Shown piece by piece: positions 1 to 8,660 of a stretch of DNA of 64,000 nt. Numbering within the stretch: the stretch's first letter is position 1; each line of letters starts with the position of its first letter. The position numbers and the translations under genes are program-made. Location: positions 1-64,000 of the forward strand of contig SDNX01000002.1 in NCBI GenBank assembly GCA_004524545.1, read 5' to 3'. The DNA comes from Promethearchaeota archaeon (GTDB lineage Archaea; Asgardarchaeota; Lokiarchaeia; Sigyniarchaeales; Promethearchaeaceae). Under the pieces are notes generated by a model. It was not told the DNA's origin, searched no databases, and saw only the letters and a program-made list of their open reading frames with translations.

Positions 1-747
1 TAAAGTCGGCTCTATATTAGATGATATAGTTACACTCTGAATTGATTTTCCTACTTTGAAATAACCAATGATGAAAAGGATGGGAATAATTATATCAAGC
101 AGCATACTCCCAATCAAAATTACCCACAAAATAATCGTTATTAGTATATTATAGGGAATTCCACCAAAGATAATAAAATATATAAATATTGAATCGAGAA
201 TAGCAAAGATTCCTGAAAATATAGATAATATAGCCCCAATTCTAATTAAGTTGCTTCCTTGTGCAATATTTGGATTGTATCTTCTATCAGTTGAATATTT
301 ACTGAAAAATGACCATGCTGAAATTACCGGGATTATTCCCATTAGTCCAATGATATTTGCAATTATAAACCCGAGTTGTTCTGTGAAGGTAGTTGTATAC
401 CAGATCCATCTAACGATCAAAGTATGTATTATTGGATATACTAATCCAACAGTTGCTAAAATAAAACTAACTAGCAGTCTGGAATAGAATTTTTTTAAGA
501 ACGGATGGTTGTCAACTAGAGTTAACTGATTCGCGGTTATTACAATGAGTAGCGTTATTACTAACCCAATTATAGCAAATGCCAATGAGATACCGGACAA
601 AATCCTATAAAATGGACTGTAAATTGGCACAAACATCAATAATATTGTTCTAATGATAAATATCAATCCAAGAATCATACTAAAAATTGAGAAATAGGCA
701 CGTACTAAAATCATTTTTCCAAAATTCGTAAATTTAAGATTTGACAT
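1..747 (-). CDS. Partial multi-TM membrane protein, runs off the left edge (absent from the ORF track because its stop is outside the window)
   Basis: Reverse strand opens at ATG 747-745 (MSNLKFTNFGKMILVRAYFSIFSMILG...) and stays open to base 1; strongly hydrophobic; resembles the 13403-14110 protein (SLAFAIIGLVITLLIV vs SLIFAIIGLAISLIVAV). Confidence 0.75.
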   Translation of the reverse strand, partial: MSNLKFTNFGKMILVRAYFSIFSMILGLIFIIRTILLMFVPIYSPFYRILSGISLAFAIIGLVITLLIVITANQLTLVDNHPFLKKFYSRLLVSFILATVGLVYPIIHTLIVRWIWYTTTFTEQLGFIIANIIGLMGIIPVISAWSFFSKYSTDRRYNPNIAQGSNLIRIGAILSIFSGIFAILDSIFIYFIIFGGIPYNILITIILWVILIGSMLLDIIIPILFIIGYFKVGKSIQSVTISSNIEPTL

Positions 748-812
748 AAATCTTTAGTAGATTATTCGAATTTAAAAATTTAATATAAGAACAGAAAAAA
801 TCGAAAAATGCG

Positions 813-1178
813 TTATAAAATTTGCTTTTGGAGATCTAAGGTGAACAGACGTTTCTTAATGGTCCGATTCCGATAAAGCACATGTTGTAATTCATATAAA
901 TTGCGTTCATCCACGTACCCTGTCATTGTTTCATTAATGTAATACAATAACAACGCACCGTTGAATTTATCCCTGAATGCACTCACTTTGAAGTTACCGC
1001 ATCCACATTCAACATAGATCGAATCATCTTGCACATCATAGCTTAATTTCGTCTGATGGCAATGAGGGCATTCATTATGTTCCAAGCCGGTAATTACATC
1101 TTGAAACTTAAATTCAGGAAGGGTCTGGTTTTCTATCTCCATCTTAATCACACACAATATAATCCAGCCATCTTGCAC
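813..1178 (-). CDS. Small zinc-ribbon-like hypothetical protein (start possibly 1142)
   Basis: ORF with CPHC...CGC cysteine pattern. Confidence 0.6.
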   Translation of the reverse strand: MQDGWIILCVIKMEIENQTLPEFKFQDVITGLEHNECPHCHQTKLSYDVQDDSIYVECGCGNFKVSAFRDKFNGALLLYYINETMTGYVDERNLYELQHVLYRNRTIKKRLFTLDLQKQIL

Positions 1179-1255
1179 TTTAGAAGTCGAATGTTATTGT
1201 GGTGTTATTCGAATATTAAGATCGATTTTGAGTGGTTGTACCGAATAAAAAAAAA

Positions 1256-1816
1256 TTAGAGAATTTCTTGAATTGTGAGACTGGAATTATAATCTACAAT
1301 AGCATTATTGAAAAGCGCATACCCATATTCCGGATCAAGATCAAACAATGACCGCGCCATTACATAAACCCGATAGGTTCCCGCTGGTAATATTGCCGTT
1401 GTATATGTTAACATAAACGAAGTTGTCACTTCCCGAATGGATTGAATACCAGTATCCAAGTATCCCACATATGTCGTTCGATTACCACCATTTTCTACAC
1501 AAAGAGCAATTTCATAAACCATACGATTATCACTGAGATACCCTAACATGAGTAGCGAATTGAATGTGGCTTCAATTTTTGAATCATGCTGTTTAGTAAA
1601 ATTTAGTTCAATTCCTGTTAGATTTTGCCATGCAAGATCCGAATCATAAATTATGATTTCATTATCAAATTCTTGATATACATAAGCGGGTGTGCTCATC
1701 CCAGGAAAAAACATAGGTAATCCAAAATAAGCACCTAAGCCCACACCTACAAACAGGATTAAACTGAGAATTATCGCCCCTGCTGCACTGCTACTTCCTT
1801 TTGCCATACTATTCAC
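1256..1816 (-). CDS. Hypothetical protein with N-terminal TM anchor and beta-rich extracellular part
   Basis: Hydrophobic segment AAGAIILSLILFVGVGLGAYFGLPMFF near N-terminus followed by beta-rich sequence. Confidence 0.6.
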   Translation of the reverse strand: MNSMAKGSSSAAGAIILSLILFVGVGLGAYFGLPMFFPGMSTPAYVYQEFDNEIIIYDSDLAWQNLTGIELNFTKQHDSKIEATFNSLLMLGYLSDNRMVYEIALCVENGGNRTTYVGYLDTGIQSIREVTTSFMLTYTTAILPAGTYRVYVMARSLFDLDPEYGYALFNNAIVDYNSSLTIQEIL

Positions 1817-2019
1817 TTTTTATTTTTAAGGATATAAATTGCCTCTAAGCAAGATGATCTCGTTGTTTCCGCTTATAATGCATACCTGGTAAAATTCAAA
1901 AAATCTTATGGAATAGAATTTTATACTTAGATTGAGAAAATTATTGACACATGGATTTTGGAATAGAATATCTTTCCATCAATAGTCTCCTGAGTTTTTA
2001 TTAAATTCAACGTAAAAAA

Positions 2020-2403
2020 TTATATGTAACTCATACGATAGCGATGGTCTGCTAATTCTTTACGAGTAGAAAAATAATAGTATTCAGTCAATTCTCCCAT
2101 ATCTTTTGTGCATAGCAAAATTCCTTTCTCGATGATCTCTCCGCGTATTAATAAAGGTAGTTCATCAAAGAACCGAATATCAAATTTGTCAATATTTCCA
2201 GAAATTCCTGATGCGTATGTTTTATAAATTGGATAATGATCTTGGTGGGGGGCAACGATACAAATATCAATATCACTCATAGTATGATATTCCCCTGTGG
2301 CAAATGAACCATAAAGCACTACTCCCAAAACTCGAGGGTCCTTACACAGAAATTTAAATCGCTCTTGTAAATCTTTTATCAATTTATCATCTGGTTTAGC
2401 CAT
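2020..2403 (-). CDS. MNT-type nucleotidyltransferase (antitoxin of HEPN-MNT module)
   Basis: GS-x10-DxD motif: GSFATGEYHTMSDIDICIV; overlaps upstream HEPN gene. Confidence 0.85.
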   Translation of the reverse strand: MAKPDDKLIKDLQERFKFLCKDPRVLGVVLYGSFATGEYHTMSDIDICIVAPHQDHYPIYKTYASGISGNIDKFDIRFFDELPLLIRGEIIEKGILLCTKDMGELTEYYYFSTRKELADHRYRMSYI

Positions 2404-2825
2404 GCAGTAATCTCCTTATGAAATTCATTCATCGTATGAATATTTTCCCAAATAGCAGACCACGCAAATTCATCAATAATTCCATTATACTCATGAACTA
2501 ATCGATTTCGCAGACCTGTTAACTCAATAATTCCGCTCTTGAGATCTTGTGGAATTACATTTTTGCGTATTATGTTTTCTATATTGGATAGTCTGTCTTC
2601 TGCAAGATTTATAAGATCTTTACACACCATAGCGATAATGTCAATAATAGATTCAATGGCATTTTGAGCTGCATGAAAAATGCCGTACAGTGACTGTATA
2701 TCTTCTTTCTCTTTAATTATTTTAAGAGAGGATCTTCCCATCCATTCTCGCAATCTTGTGATGTTTTGCTGAAGGAATCCTAATTTCTTGCGATATCGGT
2801 CCACTCTACCAGAATCTATATCCAT
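2379..2825 (-). CDS. HEPN domain (DUF86-like) toxin
   Basis: Helical protein with RNRLVHEYNGI (Rx4H HEPN motif), overlapping MNT gene. Confidence 0.85.
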   Translation of the reverse strand: MDIDSGRVDRYRKKLGFLQQNITRLREWMGRSSLKIIKEKEDIQSLYGIFHAAQNAIESIIDIIAMVCKDLINLAEDRLSNIENIIRKNVIPQDLKSGIIELTGLRNRLVHEYNGIIDEFAWSAIWENIHTMNEFHKEITAWLNQMIN

Positions 2826-3100
2826 GTATAATTCATATCAAATTGGCTATTAATTTCTAACGTTCCTTTGATAAAAAGACAGTTGAAGTATAGAATTTCC
2901 AATTGTGAACTAAATAATTACTTAAGTTGACCTCTCATTGATCTTTTTATCGTGGAAGAGCGATGGAACTGAAGTTCATTTGAGTATGAATTTTTGATGC
3001 GAATAAGATCTAACAATCACTGTTTAAATGCTTCATTAACTAAGGAATAATTTTACTTTATCTGTGAAGCACTCCGACCAAATAAACAGTATAATTCCCG

Positions 3101-3126
3101 TTTTTTTTAACGTACGTTAAAAAAAA
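3101..3126. promoter_or_regulatory. Perfect 26-bp palindrome TTTTTTTTAACGTACGTTAAAAAAAA, probable operator adjoining a TATA-like element
   Basis: Both 13-nt arms are exact reverse complements; followed directly by tttatatgg, about 60 bp before the oxidase ATG. Confidence 0.7.
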
Positions 3127-3188
3127 TTTATATGGAGCTGAGATGAGTTAGGCTTAACTTTCTTATAAGAGAATTTTGTGATTGCTAT

Positions 3189-4682
3189 ATGACACATTAC
3201 AATAATATTGAAAAAAGAGACATCGAGTACTTTGAATCGATTGTTGGAAAACAATATGTTTCTGATAATCCTGCAATTCGAGCTTCTTATTTGGCAAAGT
3301 CAGTTATGGGGCTTGAAAGTCAAATTGCCGAGGTCATTATTCGTCCGAGATATACGGAAGAAGTGCGTAAAATACTCGTTTGGTGTAGTACACGTAAGAT
3401 CCCCGTATCCCCTATTAGTGGTGGATTATCTGGTGGATTTGGATGTGCGCTTATTAAACCAGGAGGCGTGCAATTAGATTTATCCCGGATGAACCGAATT
3501 ATCGAAATTGATGAAGATTCCCGATATGCCGTTATTGAACCAGGAGTTACCGCAGGTGAATTGTGGGCTTACATGGAGAAATACCATCCTGCATTTTGCC
3601 CCCCAATAGCAGACGGAGCACCTCCTGCTGCTACTGTAATGGGTGATGCCATTGATCGTGGTTTCTCTCTCTACACCAGTTCTGTAGGTCCACAAGGCGA
3701 CAACTTCATGGGCGGCGAGGTATGCCTCCCAACCGGGGATATCATCAAATTAGGCTCTTGGGCACTTCACGGGGTTAAACCATTTTACAAATGGGGTCTA
3801 GGTCCAGAACTTTTTAGTATGTTTATGGGCTCACAAGGGGCGATGGGTGTCTTCACAAAAGGTGTCGTGAAAATTTATCCACACCCAGAGCATAAAACCA
3901 TAAAAGCTTGGGCAATGTCTAATCCCTACGATATGCAAAATCTTACATTAGAATTAGGGAAATTAGAATTTGGAATAGCACACAATACAGTAATGGTTCA
4001 AGGAGGAAACTGGCCGCTAATCATGACTAGATGGCCAAAAGATAAAGTTCCTGCTGAATATGACTTCTACAAAAAAATCGGAGTACCAGAATGGTGGATG
4101 AACTGGGAAATTTGGGCACAAACAGCAGAAGAGCAGGCATTTGTAGAGAAAACAATCGATAAATATGCAAATGACTTCAAGAAGAATCCAAAATGTAAAG
4201 ATCCCGAAGCTATCAAGGAATGGAAACTCCATCCCAAACAAATAGCATCGCGATTGAAGAAACCCAATAAGATAGCAATTCCATATTCCTACTATGAGGC
4301 AGGATTCTTATTCATCACATGGTATACTCCATGGAATGAATGCGCTGATTTCTGTGTGGAATATAATAAAATCTTAAAGAAGTATGACTTCCCGGAGGTT
4401 ATGTGGGTTGCAAGCATTGAACGTTGCAGACAAGCCATTTGTATGCCTATTGTATGCTTTGATTCGAGTAAACCAGAAGACTTCCAACGTGTTCAAGATA
4501 TGAACCGAGAAAGTTCAGAAATGTGTTTGAAGCACGGATGGATTAACTACAGACCAGACCCTTACGTACACGCTCCCATGATGTATTCCCAAGCAGGTAT
4601 GTATCTGAAATACCTACGTAAGGTCAAAGAAATGTTTGATCCGAACTATATAATGCACCCCGGGAGACTAATGCTGCCATAG
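3189..4682 (+). CDS. FAD-binding oxidoreductase (GlcD / FAD-binding PCMH-type family)
   Basis: PVSPISGGLSGGFGCALIKPGGVQLDLSRMNRIIEIDEDSRYAVIEPGVTAGEL and C-terminal FDPNYIMHPGRL typical of the family. Confidence 0.85.
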   Translation: MTHYNNIEKRDIEYFESIVGKQYVSDNPAIRASYLAKSVMGLESQIAEVIIRPRYTEEVRKILVWCSTRKIPVSPISGGLSGGFGCALIKPGGVQLDLSRMNRIIEIDEDSRYAVIEPGVTAGELWAYMEKYHPAFCPPIADGAPPAATVMGDAIDRGFSLYTSSVGPQGDNFMGGEVCLPTGDIIKLGSWALHGVKPFYKWGLGPELFSMFMGSQGAMGVFTKGVVKIYPHPEHKTIKAWAMSNPYDMQNLTLELGKLEFGIAHNTVMVQGGNWPLIMTRWPKDKVPAEYDFYKKIGVPEWWMNWEIWAQTAEEQAFVEKTIDKYANDFKKNPKCKDPEAIKEWKLHPKQIASRLKKPNKIAIPYSYYEAGFLFITWYTPWNECADFCVEYNKILKKYDFPEVMWVASIERCRQAICMPIVCFDSSKPEDFQRVQDMNRESSEMCLKHGWINYRPDPYVHAPMMYSQAGMYLKYLRKVKEMFDPNYIMHPGRLMLP

Positions 4683-4698
4683 GCGGAGTTGAAGAATC

Positions 4699-6051
4699 AT
4701 GGAAAGACTAAAAGAATTAAAAACCGATATTTACAGATGTATACATTGTAAAGCTTGCTTATTTGCGTATTCGGGTGAACCTAGCCGCAAAGGTGTTGGT
4801 GAACATAAAGGAACATTCGGAAAAGAAGGTGTACTCTACGAAGGTATGTTGAGATCTTGCCCCGCACAAATTGAATATGGTTGGGAAGCATACTCCAATG
4901 CTGGCAAAGTTTGGATTGCACGAGCCGTTCTGGAAGGCGAGATTGAACTTGATGAGAATGTGGCAGAGGTAATCTATCCTTGCATCACGTGTGGCCTTTG
5001 TGAAGAACAATGTGAGAACGACGTGCGCACTGTAGACATTATCGAGGCATTACGTGCAGCAGTGTTAGAAGCTGGAGTACCTGCTCGAGATAAACACGAC
5101 TTAGTCGATGGAATTACTAAGAAGGAAGACAATCCGTATGGTGGAAAGAAAGTCGACCGTATGAATTGGGTTGAAGAAGCCGGTATTGATCCTAAAATCT
5201 TGAACAAAAAAGATGCTAAAATTGCATACTTTGTGGGATGCACAGCAGCTTATCGCCAGAAAAATATTGCAGGCGCAACTGTGAAACTCCTTCAGAAAGT
5301 TGGGCTAGATATTACCGTTTTAACCGAAGAAGTATGTTGTGGTAGTCCATTTTTCCGAGTTGGTAAAACAGAGACCGCCAAACGCTTAATGAACGATAAT
5401 CTTGCGCTTTTTTCAAATTATGACATGGTATTATTTTCCTGTGCAGGCTGTTACCGAACTTTGACCATCGATTATCCAAAATGGACGGGTGAGAAAAATA
5501 CATTCAAAACTATGCACGCAATGGAATTGATTGCCAATCTCGTATCAGAAGGCAAAATTGAATTCAAAGAGCATAAAGATCTGGTGGGAAAAACCGTTAC
5601 TTATCACGATCCTTGTCATACAGGTCGTCATTTCGCCGAGCATTTCAAACACGAGCTAATTGCGGAATCTGACAACCTCTTCATGGATAAGCGAAAGTTA
5701 AACAAGAAAGTTGAGGATTGGTTTGAAGTTCCACGAACGATCATTCGAGCACTACCAGGCATTACATTCAATGAAATGTATCGTATAAAGCAAGACTCGT
5801 TCTGTTGTGGTGCCGGTGGTGGTGTAAGGGCTCAGTATCCTGAATTCAGTTTAAATACAGCAAGCAGACGTCTAGACGAAGCAGAAGCAGTTAAAGCTGA
5901 TATCATGTTGACAGAGTGTCCATTCTGCTGGAGAAACCTCAGTGATGCGAATGATCGTGATAATCACGGTATTCCAGTGTATGGAATCTTGGAATTAATC
6001 GATACCTATGATTTAATCAAAGGTGCAAAAGCTACACCCAAAAAGAAATAA
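4699..6051 (+). CDS. Fe-S protein with CCG domains (GlcF/HdrD-like), partner of the FAD oxidase
   Basis: CIHCKAC, CITCGLCEEQCEND cluster motifs; two CCG-type motifs (EEVCCGSPFFR...SCAGCYR; DSFCCGAGGGVR...ECPFCWRN). Confidence 0.85.
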   Translation: MERLKELKTDIYRCIHCKACLFAYSGEPSRKGVGEHKGTFGKEGVLYEGMLRSCPAQIEYGWEAYSNAGKVWIARAVLEGEIELDENVAEVIYPCITCGLCEEQCENDVRTVDIIEALRAAVLEAGVPARDKHDLVDGITKKEDNPYGGKKVDRMNWVEEAGIDPKILNKKDAKIAYFVGCTAAYRQKNIAGATVKLLQKVGLDITVLTEEVCCGSPFFRVGKTETAKRLMNDNLALFSNYDMVLFSCAGCYRTLTIDYPKWTGEKNTFKTMHAMELIANLVSEGKIEFKEHKDLVGKTVTYHDPCHTGRHFAEHFKHELIAESDNLFMDKRKLNKKVEDWFEVPRTIIRALPGITFNEMYRIKQDSFCCGAGGGVRAQYPEFSLNTASRRLDEAEAVKADIMLTECPFCWRNLSDANDRDNHGIPVYGILELIDTYDLIKGAKATPKKK

Positions 6052-6152
6052 ACAATTTTTTTCCTATCTCTTTTCTTTCATTTCATTCTCGATTTCAGAA
6101 TTTACTTCTATTTTCCGAAAACACATATTAACTCGGAATCATTAGTTATTTT

Positions 6153-6407
6153 ATGTCAACACAAGATGAGACCATAGTAGGGAAAAAAGGTGAAATACTT
6201 CCCAAAAAGGCGCTACGAGAATTATCTGGAATAACTCCTGGGGATAAAGTGATTATAGAAGCAAGTCCTGGTGTATTGACAGTAAAGAAAGTTTATTCAG
6301 TTGAAGAACTACTAAAAATGCCTAAAATCGCTCATGGAACTCCTGACGAATTAGAACAGGAAATCAATGAAGAGGGTAAGAAACATGAAGAATTGGTGGC
6401 TAAATGA
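6153..6407 (+). CDS. AbrB/SpoVT-fold antitoxin-like protein
   Basis: GKKGEILPKKALRELSGITPGDKVIIEASPGVLTVKK; overlaps PIN gene by ATGAG. Confidence 0.85.
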   Translation: MSTQDETIVGKKGEILPKKALRELSGITPGDKVIIEASPGVLTVKKVYSVEELLKMPKIAHGTPDELEQEINEEGKKHEELVAK

Positions 6408-6913
6408 GTTCCACTATCCAAAAAATTGTGTTAGATACCACTTATATTCTACCATTATATGGTATTGAAGTGGACGGGTTGAAGGATCTTGAAAAAAACC
6501 TAATCTCATTATTAAATGGCAACAATAGTAAAATTTCCTTATACATTCCATCAGTTACGATGCTGGAAGCATTATATAAGTTGATCAGAGAATTCAAGTT
6601 ACAAGACGATAAGAATATTTTAAATCGTTATCCGATGGCAACACGATCTATTGTGGAAAATCCCGTTCTTGTAATTGTCAATCCTCTTTTACACCCAGAG
6701 ATTAGTAACATTGCGCTGAATATCCGATCTGAAGGGCATACTGATCTATTTGATTGCTTAATTGCAGGTACTGCGATTTTTCACAAAGCAATATTGGTAA
6801 CCCAAGATAACGAATTGGAGCGGATCATTAGGAACATTCCTCAATATTATAATCAACAGATTTTAGACTGGAAGAAATTTATGCAACATCCTTCTTTTCA
6901 AAAACTTGAATAA
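6404..6913 (+). CDS. PIN-domain toxin (VapC-like)
   Basis: VLDTTYILPLYG... SEGHTDLFDCLIAGTAIFHKAILVTQDNELERI acidic PIN motifs. Confidence 0.85.
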   Translation: MSSTIQKIVLDTTYILPLYGIEVDGLKDLEKNLISLLNGNNSKISLYIPSVTMLEALYKLIREFKLQDDKNILNRYPMATRSIVENPVLVIVNPLLHPEISNIALNIRSEGHTDLFDCLIAGTAIFHKAILVTQDNELERIIRNIPQYYNQQILDWKKFMQHPSFQKLE

Positions 6914-6942
6914 TACAACACCCAATGAATATGTTTATTCTC

Positions 6943-7023
6943 GGTATTCCGGTGTAGTATATCCTTGAATTAATCGATGCTTACGATTTAATTAAAGGTA
7001 AAGCTTCGGCTAAAAAGAAATAA
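6943..7023 (+). pseudogene. Decayed copy of the 3' end of the Fe-S gene at 5968-6051
   Basis: ggtattccggtgtag...cttgaattaatcgatgcttacgatttaattaaaggtaaagc...aaaaagaaataa; GIPV*YILELIDAYDLIKGKASAKKK vs GIPVYGILELIDTYDLIKGAKATPKKK. Confidence 0.88.
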
Positions 7024-7041
7024 AAAATATTCATTTCTCTA

Positions 7042-7352
7042 TCAATTTTTTGCATTTTCTAATTCATCAATAAAGTTATCAGGATAATATTCTTCCCAGT
7101 CGGACTCCTTGATAATCTCGTTGTAAATTTTTCTTGCCAATCCGGTAGGTCATTCACAAGATCCAGAAAGGATTTTTTATAATCTTCGCTATAAAGGAGT
7201 TCCCATGTATACAAAGGTTCAAAAAATTTCGCACTTGGATTCTGTTTGAAAATATAAGGTAACATTTTGGGAAGGGTATCAAATACAGCCAATGGATATT
7301 CTCCAAAATTCTCAAAATAACTCCAAACCGATTGTGGATAAGGGAATTCCAT
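7042..7352 (-). pseudogene. Hypothetical protein, probably frameshifted near C-terminus
   Basis: ORF 7352-7059 loses a natural-looking frame at the aaaaattt tract; a +1 correction gives ...DLPDWQEKFYNEIIKESDWEEYYPDNFIDELENAKN* ending at 7042. Confidence 0.6.
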
Positions 7353-7444
7353 AGTTTCGACGCTCTCTATTTAATTCCTCCAATGTTAGAACAATTGTTT
7401 CTGCACACCACAGATTTTTTTATTCCAATTTCATTAGCCATTAT

Positions 7445-7630
7445 ATGGCATCCGCAAAGGAAACTGTTGAATCTATCCTAAAATCTCTTCCAGATAATGC
7501 TACGTATGAAGATATTATGTATGAAATCTATGTTCGATGCAATATTGAAAAAGGTTTAGAAGACATTGAAAAGGGAAACGTTGTTTCTGAAGAAGAGATG
7601 AACAAGTGGTTGCAGAAATGGTTGAAGTAG
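7445..7630 (+). CDS. Small antitoxin-like protein, no adjacent toxin
   Basis: 61-aa ORF MASAKETVESILKSLPDNATYEDIMYEIYVRCNIEKGLEDIEKGNVVSEEEMNKWLQKWLK; resembles small prokaryotic antitoxins. Confidence 0.6.
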   Translation: MASAKETVESILKSLPDNATYEDIMYEIYVRCNIEKGLEDIEKGNVVSEEEMNKWLQKWLK

Positions 7631-7664
7631 AATGGTCAGATTGTGACATTTTAAGTTGTTTTAT

Positions 7665-7775
7665 GATTCAAATTACGATTTTGAAAGGTTTTTAGGGCTG
7701 GAAATGGGAACGTGGTTTCTGATGAAATGATGGACAAGTAGTTCCAGAAATGGCTGAAAGAGAATAGTCAGAGAA
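7665..7775 (+). pseudogene. Decayed copy of the 3' half of the 7445-7630 gene
   Basis: gggaacgtggtttctgatgaaatgatggacaagtagttccagaaatggctgaaagagaatagtcaga vs gggaaacgttgtttctgaagaagagatgaacaagtggttgcagaaatggttgaagtagaatggtcaga. Confidence 0.88.
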
Positions 7776-7852
7776 TTCACGTGAGAGCTTTCGCGAAATC
7801 CATTTATATTCAAGTTTTTCTTGTAGTATTTTTTAACCCTAACAGATATATT

Positions 7853-7864
7853 TGTGTATACACA
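7853..7864. promoter_or_regulatory. Perfect 12-bp palindrome TGTGTATACACA with adjoining acacata repeats, candidate TA operator
   Basis: Lies ~35 bp upstream of the VapB-like start; followed by atacacataatatac. Confidence 0.5.
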
Positions 7865-7898
7865 TAATACACATAATATACAAGCGAAGTGTAATATC

Positions 7899-8129
7899 AT
7901 GGCTAACATAACTTTATCTTTATCTAAAAGGATGAAAGAAGAAATGGAACAATTTCCTGAGATTAATTGGTCTGAAGTTGCTCGTTCATCTATAAAAAAG
8001 AAACTAGCTCAATTAAAGTTCATGGAATCATTCTTAAAAGACAGCACATTCACTGTTGAAGATGCAAGTAAATATGGTGACGAATTAAGTAAATTGGTTT
8101 ATGAGAAATACATTAAAGATCTTAAGTGA
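7899..8129 (+). CDS. VapB-like antitoxin
   Basis: MANITLSLSKRMKEEMEQFPEINWSEVARSSIKKKL, RHH-type pattern; ORF track start at 7854 is likely too early. Confidence 0.8.
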   Translation: MANITLSLSKRMKEEMEQFPEINWSEVARSSIKKKLAQLKFMESFLKDSTFTVEDASKYGDELSKLVYEKYIKDLK

Positions 8130-8140
8130 GAGAAGGGGAA

Positions 8141-8551
8141 ATGAGGTTAATTCTTGACGCAAACGTATTATTTGCTGCTTTAATAAAAGATGGGATAACC
8201 TCAAAACTCTTCCATTCAAAAAGCTTAAAGCTGTTCACTCCAGAATTTATATTTCTCGAATTTTCCAAATATGAGGATATAATTCTTGATAAAACAAAAA
8301 GGTCTAAGGAAGACTTTCGAGATTTTTTGGAATTTCTCAAAGATAAAATTAGAATAGTTCCTGTTGATTTATTTAAAGATTTTCTTAAAGAGGCAACAGA
8401 AATATCTCCAGATCCTAAAGATATAGCCTATATTGCTTGTTCTTTGGCGATTAAAGCAAAACTATGGACTAACGATAAAGCACTAAAGGGCAATCTACAA
8501 AAAGTACAAGTCATAACAACCACAGAATTATTTGAACTATTCAAAACATAA
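8141..8551 (+). CDS. PIN-domain toxin (VapC-like)
   Basis: MRLILDANVLFAALIKDG...SPDPKDIAYIACSLAIKAKLWTNDKAL. Confidence 0.85.
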   Translation: MRLILDANVLFAALIKDGITSKLFHSKSLKLFTPEFIFLEFSKYEDIILDKTKRSKEDFRDFLEFLKDKIRIVPVDLFKDFLKEATEISPDPKDIAYIACSLAIKAKLWTNDKALKGNLQKVQVITTTELFELFKT

Positions 8552-8660
8552 ATTTCGCTTAGAAGCCTTAAAACTGTATTAATATGTGAGATTTTCTCCA
8601 CTCGTGCAAACTGGTGAATGAATTCGTTTTTCATCTTTTTAACTACAAGAAACTGATTTC

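Noticed and set aside
251-487. ORF-track + strand ORF of 78 aa
   Set aside because: Lies antisense within the convincing partial membrane protein at 1-747 on the minus strand.
3480-5503. Several antisense ORFs within the FAD oxidase and Fe-S genes
   Set aside because: No recognisable motifs; fully overlapped by strongly supported coding sequence.
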